A stretch of DNA of 64,000 bases, taken from assembly GCF_000236585.1 (NCBI RefSeq), contig NC_017278.1, positions 496,001 through 560,000 of the forward strand, written 5' to 3'. Positions 1 through 8,490 of this stretch are shown piece after piece. The stretch's first letter is position 1. The number at the start of each line of letters is the position of its first letter. A program made the position numbers and the translations under genes. This DNA is from Thermus sp. CCB_US3_UF1. GTDB lineage: Bacteria; Deinococcota; Deinococci; Deinococcales; Thermaceae. The notes below the pieces were generated by a model. The model saw only the letters and a list, made by a program, of their open reading frames with translations, ran no database searches and was not told the origin of the DNA.

Positions 1-65
1 TTCAGCCAGCTGAAGAGAAAGAGGAGGAGAAGGACCAGGAGGGCGAAAAGGGTACGGGCGCTCAT
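1..65 (-). CDS. N-terminus of a membrane or secreted protein (partial)
   Basis: Only the first 21 codons lie in the window; the gene runs off the left edge. The start is an ATG read from base 65, with a GGAGG Shine-Dalgarno sequence 7 bases upstream and a TATAAT -10 box at 100-95 on the minus strand. The visible protein begins MSARTLFALLV and continues as an uninterrupted hydrophobic run, which fits a signal peptide or a first membrane segment. The product cannot be identified from this much sequence. It is divergent from the DMT transporter. Confidence 0.6.
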   Translation of the reverse strand, partial: MSARTLFALLVLLLLFLFSWL

Positions 66-94
66 ACGGCGGCCTCCATAGGGCACCTTGGGCG

Positions 95-102
95 ATTATA
101 CT
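95..102. promoter_or_regulatory. Overlapping divergent -10 boxes
   Basis: Bases 97-102 read TATACT on the plus strand, 8 bases before the DMT transporter ATG. Bases 100-95 read TATAAT on the minus strand, for the partial gene at the left edge. The boxes share four bases, so RNA polymerase could probably melt only one at a time. No convincing -35 element was seen for either. Confidence 0.6.
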
Positions 103-110
103 CTTTGCCC

Positions 111-944
111 ATGGGCTACCTGTACCTGCTCCTGGCGGCCTTTCTTTGGGGGCTTATCGGCCCGGTAAGCCGCATGGCCTTCCAAGAGGGTCTTCCCCCC
201 CTCCTGGTGGCCTTTTTCCGTGCGGTCATCGCCTGGGCCTTCTTTGGCCTCCACGCCCTGTGGGCGCGCCAGGTGCGGGTGGCGGCCAGGGATCTTCCCG
301 CCCTTTTCCTCTTCGGCCTGGTGGGGGTGTCCCTCTTCTACGGTTCCTACCAGCTGGCGGTGGGGTACGGGGGGGCGGCCTTGGCCTCGGTCCTCCTCTA
401 CACCGCCCCCGCCTGGGTGGCCCTCCTTTCCTTCCTGGTCCTCCGCGAGCCCTTGGACCGCCAGGGGCTTTTGGCCGTGGCCCTTACCCTCCTGGGGGTG
501 GGGCTCATGGGCCTGGGCGGGGGGAGCGAGGTGCGCGCCGGTCCCTTGGCCCTCCTCTTCGGCCTGCTTTCGGGGTTCACCTACGCCCTTTACTACATTT
601 TTGGGAAGCTCTACCTTCCCCGCTACGCCACGCCCACCCTCTTCCTCTACGCCCTTCCCGTGGGGGCCTTGGGCCTCCTTCCCTTCGTGGACCCCGTCCC
701 CTTGCGCCCCGGGGCCCTTGGGGCCCTCCTCTTCCTGGGGGTCTTTTCCACCTACGGGGCCTATTTGGCCTACTATGCCGGGCTTAAACGCCTTCCCGCC
801 ACCCGGGCCAGCGTGGTGGCCACCCTCGAGCCCGTGGTGGCCAATCTCTTCGCCTTCCTCCTCTTCCGGGAGGTGCTTTCCCCCTTGGGCTACCTGGGGG
901 CTGCCTTGGTCCTCCTGGCGGTCCTCCTCAGCGTGCGGCGGTAG
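111..944 (+). CDS. EamA/DMT-family transporter
   Basis: A 277-residue integral membrane protein with about ten hydrophobic segments arranged as two EamA repeats, the usual length and layout of drug/metabolite transporters. The second repeat has the typical LEPVVANLFAFLLFRE signature before the last helix. The N-terminus (MGYLYLLLAAFLWG) also matches the family. The ATG at 111 is preferred over TTG at 105 because it lies where transcription should begin after the TATACT box, giving a leaderless message. Substrate cannot be inferred; members export or import amino acids, nucleosides or sugars. Confidence 0.85.
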   Translation: MGYLYLLLAAFLWGLIGPVSRMAFQEGLPPLLVAFFRAVIAWAFFGLHALWARQVRVAARDLPALFLFGLVGVSLFYGSYQLAVGYGGAALASVLLYTAPAWVALLSFLVLREPLDRQGLLAVALTLLGVGLMGLGGGSEVRAGPLALLFGLLSGFTYALYYIFGKLYLPRYATPTLFLYALPVGALGLLPFVDPVPLRPGALGALLFLGVFSTYGAYLAYYAGLKRLPATRASVVATLEPVVANLFAFLLFREVLSPLGYLGAALVLLAVLLSVRR

Positions 945-981
945 GGGTGGGGCAGGCGGGGTTGCCTGGGTTTGGGGTGGG

Positions 982-1518
982 CTACCGCAAAAAGGCCTCC
1001 AGGTAAGGCCTCCAGTCCTCCGGAACCTCCTTGAGCTCGGCCAAAAAAAGGGGCGCCCTAGGCGCCCGCGGGGACTTGAGCAGGCGCATCCCCGCCTCCT
1101 CCGGGGTGCGGTCCCCCTTTTTGAGGTTGCAGGGGCGGCAGGCGGCCACCAGGTTCTCCCAGGTGCCCTTGCCCCCCCGGCTCCGGGGCAGAACATGGTC
1201 CACGGTGAGCTCCCCACCCTGGCGGCCACAGTACTGGCAGGTGTACCGGTCCCGCCGGAGGACGTTGCGGCGGTTGAGGGGGATGCGGCTTGGACCCCGG
1301 CGCACCAGGCGCTTCAGGCGGATGACGCTGGGCACGGGGATGCGGGTGGAGGGGGTGTGGAGGAAGCGGCCGCTTTCGGAAACCATCTCCGCGCTCCCAG
1401 AAAGGACCAGGAGGACGCTCCGCTTGATGCTGGCCAAGCCCAGCACCTCATAGGCGGCGTTGAGCACCAAGACCCTGGGAGCGTCCAGGTCCGAGGCCTT
1501 GGGGTGAGCCGGGCCCAC
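982..1518 (-). CDS. HNH endonuclease
   Basis: A 178-residue protein with an N-terminal RVLVLNAAYEVL segment common to this HNH group. The HNH/zinc motif is complete: CQYC at residues 94-97, DHVLP at 107-111, WEN at 120-122 and CRPCN at 127-131. Such proteins are metal-dependent DNA nucleases; the target is unknown. The GTG at 1518 is chosen because TATCCT lies 6 bases upstream, the leaderless spacing common here; a longer reading frame upstream lacks such support. It converges on the DMT gene with a 37-base gap. No methyltransferase or toxin partner is adjacent. Confidence 0.8.
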   Translation of the reverse strand: MGPAHPKASDLDAPRVLVLNAAYEVLGLASIKRSVLLVLSGSAEMVSESGRFLHTPSTRIPVPSVIRLKRLVRRGPSRIPLNRRNVLRRDRYTCQYCGRQGGELTVDHVLPRSRGGKGTWENLVAACRPCNLKKGDRTPEEAGMRLLKSPRAPRAPLFLAELKEVPEDWRPYLEAFLR

Positions 1519-1597
1519 AAGACCAGGATAGCAAAGCCCGAGGAGGTTGCGGGAAAGGTGTGCTATGCTGGGGGCAACGACGGGTTTGGAGGCCCCT

Positions 1598-2947
1598 ATG
1601 ATGAAACCCATTCCCAAAGCCCTTCCGCTCCTTCTGGGGTTGGGCCTGGCCCTGGCCCAGCCCTCCTTGGAGCAGGCGGAGGCCCTGCTGAAGGCGGGGA
1701 ACTACGCCCAGGCCGCCTTGGCCTACGAGGAGGTCCTGGCCCGGGACTATGGCCGCCTCGAGGCCCACCTGGGCCTGGGGGTGGCCCTCTTCCGGGCGGG
1801 CCGCCTGGAGGAGGCCCGCTTCGCCTTTGACCAGATGGTCCGGGTCTTCCCCGAACGCTACGAGGGCCACTTCAACCTGGGCCAGGTTTACCTGCGCCTG
1901 GGGAAGCCCCAGGAGGCGGCGGGGGCCTTTGCCAAGGCCGCGGAGCTTTCCCCCAGCGAGGAGGCCTACTTGGGCTGGGCCAGCGCCCTGGCCCAGGCCG
2001 GCCAGGCCAAAGAGGCGGCGGAAGCCCTCAAAAAGGGCCTTACCCCCGAGCGGAGCCCCGCTTACCGCCTGGCCTTGGCCCAGGCCCTTTACGCCGCGGG
2101 GGCCCGGGCGGAGGCGGTGCCGGTGCTCTATGGCCTCCTCAACCGGGACCCCAAGGCCGCCGAGGCCTGGGACCTCCTGGCCCGCATCCTGGCGGAGGAG
2201 GGGCTGAAGGCCCGGGCCTTGCGGGAACTGGACCGGGGCCTGGCCCTGGTGGAGGGGAAGGCCCGGGCCCGGCTTCTCCTGCGTAAGGCTCTCCTTTCCC
2301 CAAGCCCCGAGCCCCTTCTGCGGGAGGCCTACGCCCTGGACCCCTCCCTATGGGAGGCGGCCTACCTCCTGGGCCGCGCCCGCCTCGAGGCGGGGGACCC
2401 CCGGGGGGCGCTGGCCTTCCTCCTCCCCGCCTACCGCACCAGCCCCGAGCCCGAGGTGGCCTTGGCCCTGGCCGGGGCTTACCTGGCCCTGAAGGACTAC
2501 CCCAACGCCTACCGCTACGCGGACGAGGCGGGCCCCTCCGGGCTTTTCCTCAAGGCCCAGGCCGCCCGCGCCCTGGGGCGCCGGGTGGAGGCCCTGGAGC
2601 TACTAGAGGGGGTGAACGCCCTCGAGGCCCAGGCCTTCAAAGGGTCCATCCTCTTGGAGATGGGCCGGGCCGAGGAGGCTTTGGGGGTGCTGCGCACCGC
2701 CTACACCGCCCAGAAAAGCCCCGAGGTCGGGGTCAACCTGGGGGCTTCCCTGCTGGCCCTGGGGCGGTTTGGCGAGGCCGAACTGGTCCTGAGGGAGATC
2801 CTCCAGGCTGCGCCCCGCATGGCCGCGGCCTGGTACAACCTGGGCCTGGCCCTCAAGGCCCTGGGCCGCGAGGCGGAGGCCCAGCGGGCCCTGACCCAGG
2901 CGGCCAACCTGGGTTCAGCCGAGGCCAAGGCCCTTCTGCGGAGGTAA
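1598..2947 (+). CDS. Exported TPR-repeat protein
   Basis: A 449-residue protein beginning MMKPIPKALPLLLGLGLALAQ, a clear signal peptide with a likely cut after ALA. The rest is a tandem array of about a dozen tetratricopeptide repeats (for example AEALLKAGNYAQAALAYEEV, then AHLGLGVALFRAGRLEEARF), so the mature protein should be an extracytoplasmic scaffold. The ATG at 1598 has GGAGG 5 bases upstream. It is followed after one base by the SPOR-domain gene and then rex, which suggests one transcript and an envelope role. No catalytic domain is visible. Confidence 0.75.
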   Translation: MMKPIPKALPLLLGLGLALAQPSLEQAEALLKAGNYAQAALAYEEVLARDYGRLEAHLGLGVALFRAGRLEEARFAFDQMVRVFPERYEGHFNLGQVYLRLGKPQEAAGAFAKAAELSPSEEAYLGWASALAQAGQAKEAAEALKKGLTPERSPAYRLALAQALYAAGARAEAVPVLYGLLNRDPKAAEAWDLLARILAEEGLKARALRELDRGLALVEGKARARLLLRKALLSPSPEPLLREAYALDPSLWEAAYLLGRARLEAGDPRGALAFLLPAYRTSPEPEVALALAGAYLALKDYPNAYRYADEAGPSGLFLKAQAARALGRRVEALELLEGVNALEAQAFKGSILLEMGRAEEALGVLRTAYTAQKSPEVGVNLGASLLALGRFGEAELVLREILQAAPRMAAAWYNLGLALKALGREAEAQRALTQAANLGSAEAKALLRR

Positions 2948-2948
2948 G

Positions 2949-3740
2949 ATGCGCTGGCTTCGGGAAAACTGGCTGGACCTCCTGATCTTCTTGCTCATCG
3001 CCGTGGTGGCGGCGGGCATCGTCCTTTACCTCACCGGGGTGAACCCCTTTGCCCGGCCTAAGCCACAAGCGGAAAGCCTCCCTGCCCCCTCGGTGCCGGC
3101 TTCCCCCTCTCCGTCCCCTGCCCCCACCCCTTCCCCAGAACCGGCCCAGCCGGTGGTAACCGTTCTGCCCCTGCCCCAGGCACCCCCGGCTTCCGAGGAA
3201 ACCGGACGGTCCCCGGTAGCCCCTGCCCCCCAAAAGGCCAGCCAGGTTCAAGCCCCGTCCCAGGCTTCGCCCCCCCGTTCTTCCGCCCCTCCTTCGCCCA
3301 CAGGCGCCTACCGGGTGGTGGTGGGGGCCTTCGCCAACCCGGAAAACGCCGCCAGGCTCCGCCAGGAGCTAGCCCAAAAGGGCTATCCCGCCCGTTTGGA
3401 GCCCGCGGGAAACCTGACCCGGGTGGTGGTGGGGCCTTACGCCTCCGAGGCCCAGGCCCGCCAGGTGGCCGAGGCCCTAACGGTTTACGGGGCCCAGGTC
3501 TACCGGGGCCAGGGGGCTGCCCCGCCTCCGGCGGGGCAGGTCTACCTGCAGGTGGGGGCCTTCCAGAAGGAGGAAAACGCCTTGCTCGTGGCCGGCAGGC
3601 TCAAGGAGCTGGGCTTGCCCGTGGTTCTGGTCAAGGACGGGGTCTACCGGGTCCGGGTGGGCCCGGTGGCCGAGGCGGAGAAGGAAGATGTGAAAGCCAA
3701 GGTGGCGGCCCTGGGTTTAGAGGCCCTGGAGGTGCGATGA
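2949..3740 (+). CDS. Membrane-anchored SPOR-domain protein
   Basis: A 263-residue protein with a single transmembrane helix (about residues 8-30), a proline/serine-rich linker (about 37-115) and two SPOR domains. The first begins near YRVVVGAFANPENA and the second near VYLQVGAFQKEENA. SPOR domains bind denuded glycan strands in septal peptidoglycan, so the protein probably acts at the division site or in cell-wall remodelling. It starts one base after the TPR gene and overlaps rex by four bases (ATGA), implying translational coupling. The two-SPOR layout is seen directly; the division role is from the family. Confidence 0.8.
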   Translation: MRWLRENWLDLLIFLLIAVVAAGIVLYLTGVNPFARPKPQAESLPAPSVPASPSPSPAPTPSPEPAQPVVTVLPLPQAPPASEETGRSPVAPAPQKASQVQAPSQASPPRSSAPPSPTGAYRVVVGAFANPENAARLRQELAQKGYPARLEPAGNLTRVVVGPYASEAQARQVAEALTVYGAQVYRGQGAAPPPAGQVYLQVGAFQKEENALLVAGRLKELGLPVVLVKDGVYRVRVGPVAEAEKEDVKAKVAALGLEALEVR

Positions 3741-4372
3741 AGGTTCCTAGCGCAGCCATCATCCGCTTGGTCACCTACTTGCGCATCCTGGAGGAGCTGG
3801 AGGCCAAGGGGGTCCACCGCACCAGCTCCGAGCAGCTGGCGGAGGAGGCCCAGGTGACGGCCTTCCAGGTGCGCAAGGACCTGTCCTACTTTGGCTCCTA
3901 CGGCACCCGGGGGGTGGGGTACACCGTCCCTGTGCTCAAGCGGGAACTCCGCCACATCCTGGGCCTGAACCGCAAATGGGGCCTTTGCATCGTGGGCATG
4001 GGGCGTTTGGGTAGCGCTTTGGCCGACTACCCGGGCTTTGGGGAAAGCTTTGAGCTGCGGGGCTTTTTTGATGTAGATCCGGAAAAAATCGGCCGCAGGG
4101 TGGGAAGCGGCGTCATCGAGCCCCTAGACCTTCTCCCGCAGAGGGTGCCGGGCCGCATTGAGATCGCCTTGCTCACCGTGCCGCGGGAAGCGGCCCAGGA
4201 GGCGGCGGACCGTCTGGTGGCCGCGGGCATCAGGGGCATCCTCAACTTTGCGCCGGTGGTCTTGGAAGTGCCCAAGGAGGTGGCGGTGGAGAACGTGGAC
4301 TTCCTGGCTGGACTGGCGCGGCTTTCCTTCTCTATACTGAACCCTAAGTGGAGAGAGGAGATGATGGGGTGA
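3737..4372 (+). CDS. rex: Redox-sensing transcriptional repressor Rex
   Basis: A 211-residue protein of normal Rex length. The N-terminal winged helix spans about residues 1-75 (KVPSAAIIRLVTYLRILEEL; VRKDLSYFG is the recognition-helix region). The Rossmann domain carries the NAD(H) motif GMGRLG at 87-92 followed by FDVDPEKIG. Rex represses respiratory and fermentation genes and is released by NADH. The start overlaps the SPOR gene stop by ATGA. No Rex-type operator (TTGTGAA-N4-TTCACAA) was noticed in the window, so its targets are probably elsewhere. Confidence 0.93.
   Translation: MKVPSAAIIRLVTYLRILEELEAKGVHRTSSEQLAEEAQVTAFQVRKDLSYFGSYGTRGVGYTVPVLKRELRHILGLNRKWGLCIVGMGRLGSALADYPGFGESFELRGFFDVDPEKIGRRVGSGVIEPLDLLPQRVPGRIEIALLTVPREAAQEAADRLVAAGIRGILNFAPVVLEVPKEVAVENVDFLAGLARLSFSILNPKWREEMMG
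4333..4338 (+). promoter_or_regulatory. -10 box TATACT inside the 3' end of rex
   Basis: TATACT lies 36 bases before the lipoprotein ATG, inside rex codons. It could transcribe the lipoprotein separately from the TPR-SPOR-rex unit. The -35 region is weak. Confidence 0.4.
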
Positions 4373-4374
4373 GT

Positions 4375-4890
4375 ATGAAAGGGCTAAAGATCCTTTTGGG
4401 CTTGGGAATGGCGTTGGCCTTTGCCGCCTGCGGCACGGATGTCTTCTTCCAGCAGCCTTACCGCGTACTTCTGGAGCCTACCCAGTTGGGCTACGAGGTG
4501 GACGACCAGGGAAGGATTATCGTAGTGGGTAACAACGCCTATGTTCAGGCGGCCCCGGGAGCCCCAGGTGGGTATCTGGAACGTTATGAGTACTTGGTGG
4601 TGGACGACTCGGGCAACGAGGTTTTTTCCGGCTCTTCCTTGGGTAGTGGATTCGTGGGCGTGGAAGTTCCTCCGGGGCGGGAGGAAGCGAATGGCCAGGT
4701 GACCTATGCATACAAGCAGTCCAGGCCCTTTAGCTTTAGCCTGGACGGGAGGGTAGCTTTGGAGCATCTGAATCAGAATGCGCCCTTGAACTGGCGTTAC
4801 CAGGTTACCTGGTATCTGACCACTGCCAATGGGCGGACGGTGACCTGGTTGCAAGAGTACCAGGTGAAGTATCCCTTACGGGGTCAATAG
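4375..4890 (+). CDS. Putative lipoprotein of unknown function
   Basis: A 171-residue protein starting MKGLKILLGLGMALAFAACG, a lipoprotein-type signal peptide with the cysteine at residue 19. The mature part is rich in Tyr, Gln and Val and appears beta-rich; no family is recognised. By eye count, three 60-base lines inside it are 55-60% G+C against about 70% around it, and A/T-ending codons are frequent. That suggests transfer or relaxed codon selection. It begins three bases after the rex stop, with a GGGGTGA Shine-Dalgarno sequence. Its neighbours suggest an envelope location only. Confidence 0.6.
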   Translation: MKGLKILLGLGMALAFAACGTDVFFQQPYRVLLEPTQLGYEVDDQGRIIVVGNNAYVQAAPGAPGGYLERYEYLVVDDSGNEVFSGSSLGSGFVGVEVPPGREEANGQVTYAYKQSRPFSFSLDGRVALEHLNQNAPLNWRYQVTWYLTTANGRTVTWLQEYQVKYPLRGQ

Positions 4891-4900
4891 CTGAGGAAGC

Positions 4901-4906
4901 TATACT
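4901..4906 (+). promoter_or_regulatory. -10 box TATACT, leaderless promoter of the prenyl synthase
   Basis: TATACT ends 7 bases before the GTG start at 4914, so transcription should begin at or next to the start codon. Confidence 0.6.
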
Positions 4907-4913
4907 AGGGGGC

Positions 4914-5861
4914 GTGACGGTTCAGGAAGCCCTCGAGGCCCCCCTCCTCCGCTTTGAACAGGCCCTTTCGGAACTGGTCCAGTCCGAAGTCCTCTTCATC
5001 CGCCTCATCCACCAGGACCTGGTGACCGCCGGGGGCAAGCGCATCCGCCCCCGGCTGGTCTTCTTGGCCTCGAGGGCCCTGGGAGGCGCCCCCTTTGAGC
5101 TGGAGCTGGCCCTGGCGGTGGAGCTCCTCCACTCCGCCACCCTCCTCCACGACGACCTGATCGATGAGGCGGAAACCCGCCGGGGGAAGGAGGCGGCCTT
5201 CCGCAAATACGGCAACGCGGTCTCCGTCCTCTCGGGGGACTTCCTCCTCTCCCGCCTCCTCCACGTGATCGCCAAGACGGGGCGGATGGAGCTGGTGGAG
5301 CGCTTCGCCCAGGTGGCCAAGACCCTCTCGGAAGGGGAGGTGCTCCAGTTCCAGGTGGCGGCCTTGGAGGACTACTCCCTGGAGAACTACGAGCGCATCA
5401 TCACCGCCAAGACTGCGGTCCTCATGGCCCTGGCCACCGAAGGACCCGCCCTGCTGCGGGAGGAGCCCTTGGAGGTGCGGCAGGCCCTATACCGCTTCGG
5501 CCTCCTCTACGGTCAGGCCTTCCAGATGCGGGACGATTACCTGGACCTCATGGGCACCCCTGAGGTCCTGGGCAAGCCCGTGGGGGGGGATGTGCGGGAG
5601 GGGAAGGCCACCCTCATCACCCTGCTCCTCATGGAGCGGTTTCCCGAGGTGCGGGAGGTCCTGCGGCGCAAGGGGCGGGAGCCGGGGGACCTGGAGCGCC
5701 TCCGGGACCTGGCCCGGAAAAGCGGGGTGGCCCGGGAAGTGGAGGCCCATATCCGCCAGCGGGCCCAGCAGGCGGCGGAGGCCTTGGCCTTCCTGCCCGA
5801 CTCCCCCTACAAGGAGGCCCTGAAGGCCTTGGCCTTGAAGGAGGCGGAGCGCCTGGCCTAG
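4914..5861 (+). CDS. Long-chain polyprenyl diphosphate synthase
   Basis: A 315-residue class I trans-prenyltransferase that condenses isopentenyl diphosphate onto allylic diphosphates. The first aspartate-rich motif is DDLID (80-84) and the second DDYLD (207-211); GGKRIRPRL (40-48) binds the homoallylic substrate. Small residues (Ser/Ala) sit 4-6 positions before the first motif, which fits a long product such as the octaprenyl side chain of menaquinone. GTG is the start because of the TATACT spacing. It is a single-gene unit ended by a hairpin. Exact chain length is an inference. Confidence 0.87.
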   Translation: MTVQEALEAPLLRFEQALSELVQSEVLFIRLIHQDLVTAGGKRIRPRLVFLASRALGGAPFELELALAVELLHSATLLHDDLIDEAETRRGKEAAFRKYGNAVSVLSGDFLLSRLLHVIAKTGRMELVERFAQVAKTLSEGEVLQFQVAALEDYSLENYERIITAKTAVLMALATEGPALLREEPLEVRQALYRFGLLYGQAFQMRDDYLDLMGTPEVLGKPVGGDVREGKATLITLLLMERFPEVREVLRRKGREPGDLERLRDLARKSGVAREVEAHIRQRAQQAAEALAFLPDSPYKEALKALALKEAERLA

Positions 5862-5878
5862 GGGGCGGCCTTCCCCTA
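5859..5878 (+). terminator. Candidate hairpin terminator after the prenyl synthase
   Basis: TAGGGG (5859-5864) pairs with CCCCTA (5873-5878) around an 8-base loop and includes the stop codon. There is no U-tract, so termination efficiency is uncertain. Confidence 0.4.
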
Positions 5879-5887
5879 AGGGCGGGG

Positions 5888-5893
5888 TATAAT
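5888..5893 (+). promoter_or_regulatory. Consensus -10 box TATAAT of the gdhAB operon
   Basis: A perfect TATAAT lies 15 bases before the gdhA ATG, leaving a short leader that contains GGTGAGG as a possible Shine-Dalgarno sequence. Confidence 0.6.
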
Positions 5894-5908
5894 CCCCTCG
5901 GTGAGGCT

Positions 5909-7168
5909 ATGGCCATTCCCGCGTACCGCCCCCCGGAGGACCCGGGCCTCTGGGAGGCCTTTCTAGAACGCTTGGAGCGGACCCTGAAGGTGGCGGCGGT
6001 CCACCCCACCACGGTGGAGTACCTGGCCCACCCCAAGCGGCTGGTGACGGTTTCCCTGCCCGTGGTGATGGACGACGGCAAGGTGCGGGTCTTCCAAGGG
6101 TACCGGGTGGTGCACGACATCGCCCGCGGCCCGGCCAAGGGGGGGGTGCGCCTCCACCCCGGGGTTACCCTGGGCCAGACCGCAGGCCTGGCCGCCTGGA
6201 TGACCCTGAAGGCCGCGGTCTACGACCTCCCCTTCGGAGGGGCGGCGGGCGGGGTGGCGGTGGACCCCAAGGCCCTCTCCCCCCGGGAGCTGGAGCGCCT
6301 GGTGCGGCGGTACACCGCCGAGCTGGTGAACCTCATCGGCCCGGATATAGACATCCTGGGCCCCGATGTGGGCACGGACCAGCAGGTCATGGCCTGGATC
6401 ATGGACACCTACTCCATGACCGTGGGCTCCACCGTGCCCGGGGTGGTGACGGGCAAGCCCCACGCCCTGGGGGGTTCGGAGGGCCGGGATGACGCCGCGG
6501 GCCTAGGGGTGGCCCTGGTCCTCCGGGAGTTGGCCCAAAGGCGCGGCCTACCCCTCGAGGGGGCCCGGGTGGCGGTGCAGGGCTTCGGCCAGGTGGGGGG
6601 GAGCTTCGCCCTCCACGCCGAGGCCATGGGCCTCAAGGTGGTGGCGGTCTCCACGGGGCGGGGGGTCATGTACCGCGAGGCGGGGCTTCCCGTGGGCGAG
6701 GTCCTCCGCCACTACGAGGCCACGGGGGAGCTTCCCCACTACCACCTGGCCCCCGAGGAGGTCTTCGCCCTGCCCGTGGACTACCTGGTCCTGGCGGCCC
6801 TCGAGGGGGCCCTGGATGGGGAAAGGGCCAAGGGGGTGCAGGCCCGGGCGGTGCTGGAGGCGGCCAACTTCGCCCTTACCCTCGAGGCCGAGGCCTACCT
6901 CCTGGGCAAAGGGGTCTTGGTGGTGCCGGACCTCCTCACCGGGGGCGGGGGGCTTCTGGCCAGCTATCTGGAGTGGGTGCAGGACCTCAACATGTTCTTC
7001 TGGAGTGCGGACGAGGTGCGGCAAAGCTTTACCAAGAGCGTGGCCAAAGCGGTGGCCGAGGTATGCGCCCGGGCCGAGGGGCTTGGGGCCGACCTGCGCA
7101 CCGGGGCTTTGGCCCTGGCTCTGGAGCGGCTGAACGAGGCTACCCGGCTTCGCGGCGTTTACCCTTGA
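5909..7168 (+). CDS. gdhA: Glutamate dehydrogenase regulatory subunit GdhA
   Basis: A 419-residue Glu/Leu/Phe/Val dehydrogenase homologue. The catalytic lysine loop reads LPFGGAAGG here (Ala113) where the next gene has LPYGGGKGG (Lys114), so this copy should be unable to deaminate glutamate. The NAD-domain fingerprint GFGQVGGS is retained. In Thermus thermophilus the first gene of this pair is reported to be the regulatory subunit of a leucine-activated heteromer, and the sequence fits. It is followed 10 bases later by gdhB, so the two are co-transcribed. Confidence 0.9.
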   Translation: MAIPAYRPPEDPGLWEAFLERLERTLKVAAVHPTTVEYLAHPKRLVTVSLPVVMDDGKVRVFQGYRVVHDIARGPAKGGVRLHPGVTLGQTAGLAAWMTLKAAVYDLPFGGAAGGVAVDPKALSPRELERLVRRYTAELVNLIGPDIDILGPDVGTDQQVMAWIMDTYSMTVGSTVPGVVTGKPHALGGSEGRDDAAGLGVALVLRELAQRRGLPLEGARVAVQGFGQVGGSFALHAEAMGLKVVAVSTGRGVMYREAGLPVGEVLRHYEATGELPHYHLAPEEVFALPVDYLVLAALEGALDGERAKGVQARAVLEAANFALTLEAEAYLLGKGVLVVPDLLTGGGGLLASYLEWVQDLNMFFWSADEVRQSFTKSVAKAVAEVCARAEGLGADLRTGALALALERLNEATRLRGVYP

Positions 7169-7178
7169 ACGAGGACGT

Positions 7179-8453
7179 ATGAAGAGCGAACCCCTTTCCT
7201 ACCTGGGCAAGGACGGCGGCCCTTGGGAGATCTTCGTGGAGCAGGTGGACCGGGTAATCCCCTACCTGGGGCGGTACGCTCCCCTGGCCGAGAGCCTCAA
7301 GCGGCCCAAGCGGGTCCTGATCGTGGACGTGCCCATCCACCTGGACGACGGCACGGTGGCCCACTTTGAGGGGTACAGGGTTCACCACAACACCGCCCGC
7401 GGTCCCGCCAAGGGCGGGGTGCGTTACCACCCCGAGGTCACCCTCTCCGAGGTCATGGCCCTGGCGGCCTGGATGACCATCAAGAACGCCGCCGTGGGCC
7501 TGCCCTACGGGGGGGGCAAGGGCGGCATCCGGGTGGACCCCAGGAAGCTCTCCCCCCACGAGCTGGAACGCCTCACCCGCCGCTACACCTCGGAGATCGG
7601 CATCCTGCTTGGGCCCGACCGGGACATCCCCGCCCCCGATGTGAACACCGGGGAGAGGGAGATGGCCTGGATGATGGACACCTTCTCCATGAACGTGGGC
7701 CGCACCGTGCCCGGGGTGGTGACGGGCAAGCCCATCGCCCTGGGGGGTTCCCTGGGGCGGCGGGACGCCACGGGGCGGGGGGTGTTCGTGACCGCGGCGG
7801 CGGCGGCGGAGAAGATCGGGCTTCCCATCGCCGGCAGCCGGGTGATCCTCCAGGGCTTCGGCAACGTGGGCAACGCCGCGGCCCGCATCTTCCACGACCA
7901 CGGGGCCCGGATCCTGGCCGTCCAGGACCACACGGGCACGGTCTACCACGAGGGGGGGATTGACCCTTACGACCTCCTCCGCCACGTGCAGGAGTACGGG
8001 GGGGTGCGGGGCTACCCCAGGGCCGAGCCCCTGCCCAACGCCGAGTTCTGGTCCATCCCCACCGACTTCCTCATCCCCGCCGCCTTGGAGAAGCAGATCA
8101 CCGAGCAGAACGCCTGGCGCATCCAGGCCAAGATCGTGGCCGAAGGGGCCAACGGCCCCACCACCCCCGCGGCGGACGACATCCTCCTGGAGAAGGGGGT
8201 TTTGGTGGTGCCCGACGTGATCGCCAACGCCGGCGGGGTGACGGTGAGCTACTTTGAGTGGGTTCAGGACTTCAACTCCTACTTCTGGAGCGAGGAGGAG
8301 ATCAACGCCAGGCTGGAAAGGGTTCTACGGAGCGCCTTTGAGGCCGTGTGGCAGGTGAGCCAGGAGAAGAAGATCCCCTTGCGCACCGCGGCCTACGTGG
8401 TGGCCGCCACCCGGGTCCTCGAGGCCCGGGCCCTGCGGGGCCTTTACCCCTAA
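7179..8453 (+). CDS. gdhB: Glutamate dehydrogenase catalytic subunit GdhB
   Basis: A 424-residue glutamate dehydrogenase (glutamate + NAD(P)+ + water to 2-oxoglutarate + ammonia). The active site is intact: GPAKGGVR (75-82), MTIKNA (99-104) and LPYGGGKGG with catalytic Lys114. The downstream PDVNT loop and Rossmann motif GFGNVGN are also present. It forms the catalytic half of the GdhA-GdhB complex. The ATG at 7179 is preceded by GAGG. A hairpin overlaps its stop codon, closing the operon. Confidence 0.93.
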   Translation: MKSEPLSYLGKDGGPWEIFVEQVDRVIPYLGRYAPLAESLKRPKRVLIVDVPIHLDDGTVAHFEGYRVHHNTARGPAKGGVRYHPEVTLSEVMALAAWMTIKNAAVGLPYGGGKGGIRVDPRKLSPHELERLTRRYTSEIGILLGPDRDIPAPDVNTGEREMAWMMDTFSMNVGRTVPGVVTGKPIALGGSLGRRDATGRGVFVTAAAAAEKIGLPIAGSRVILQGFGNVGNAAARIFHDHGARILAVQDHTGTVYHEGGIDPYDLLRHVQEYGGVRGYPRAEPLPNAEFWSIPTDFLIPAALEKQITEQNAWRIQAKIVAEGANGPTTPAADDILLEKGVLVVPDVIANAGGVTVSYFEWVQDFNSYFWSEEEINARLERVLRSAFEAVWQVSQEKKIPLRTAAYVVAATRVLEARALRGLYP

Positions 8454-8472
8454 GGCCATGGCCCGGGGCCTT
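8452..8472 (+). terminator. Candidate hairpin terminator of gdhAB
   Basis: AAGGCC (8452-8457) pairs with GGCCTT (8467-8472). No T-run follows; the next promoter (TAGGCT, 8479-8484) begins 7 bases later. Confidence 0.4.
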
Positions 8473-8490
8473 CGGGGTTAGGCTATACCC

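Noticed and set aside
220-1830. A 536-codon plus-strand frame spanning the DMT transporter and HNH genes
   Set aside because: It is out of frame with the transporter and antisense to the nuclease; its translation is Pro/Ser/Trp-rich with no family features.
8454-8463. GGCCATGGCC palindrome as an operator
   Set aside because: It lies inside the candidate terminator stem region after gdhB and not at a promoter; G+C-rich short palindromes are common by chance here.
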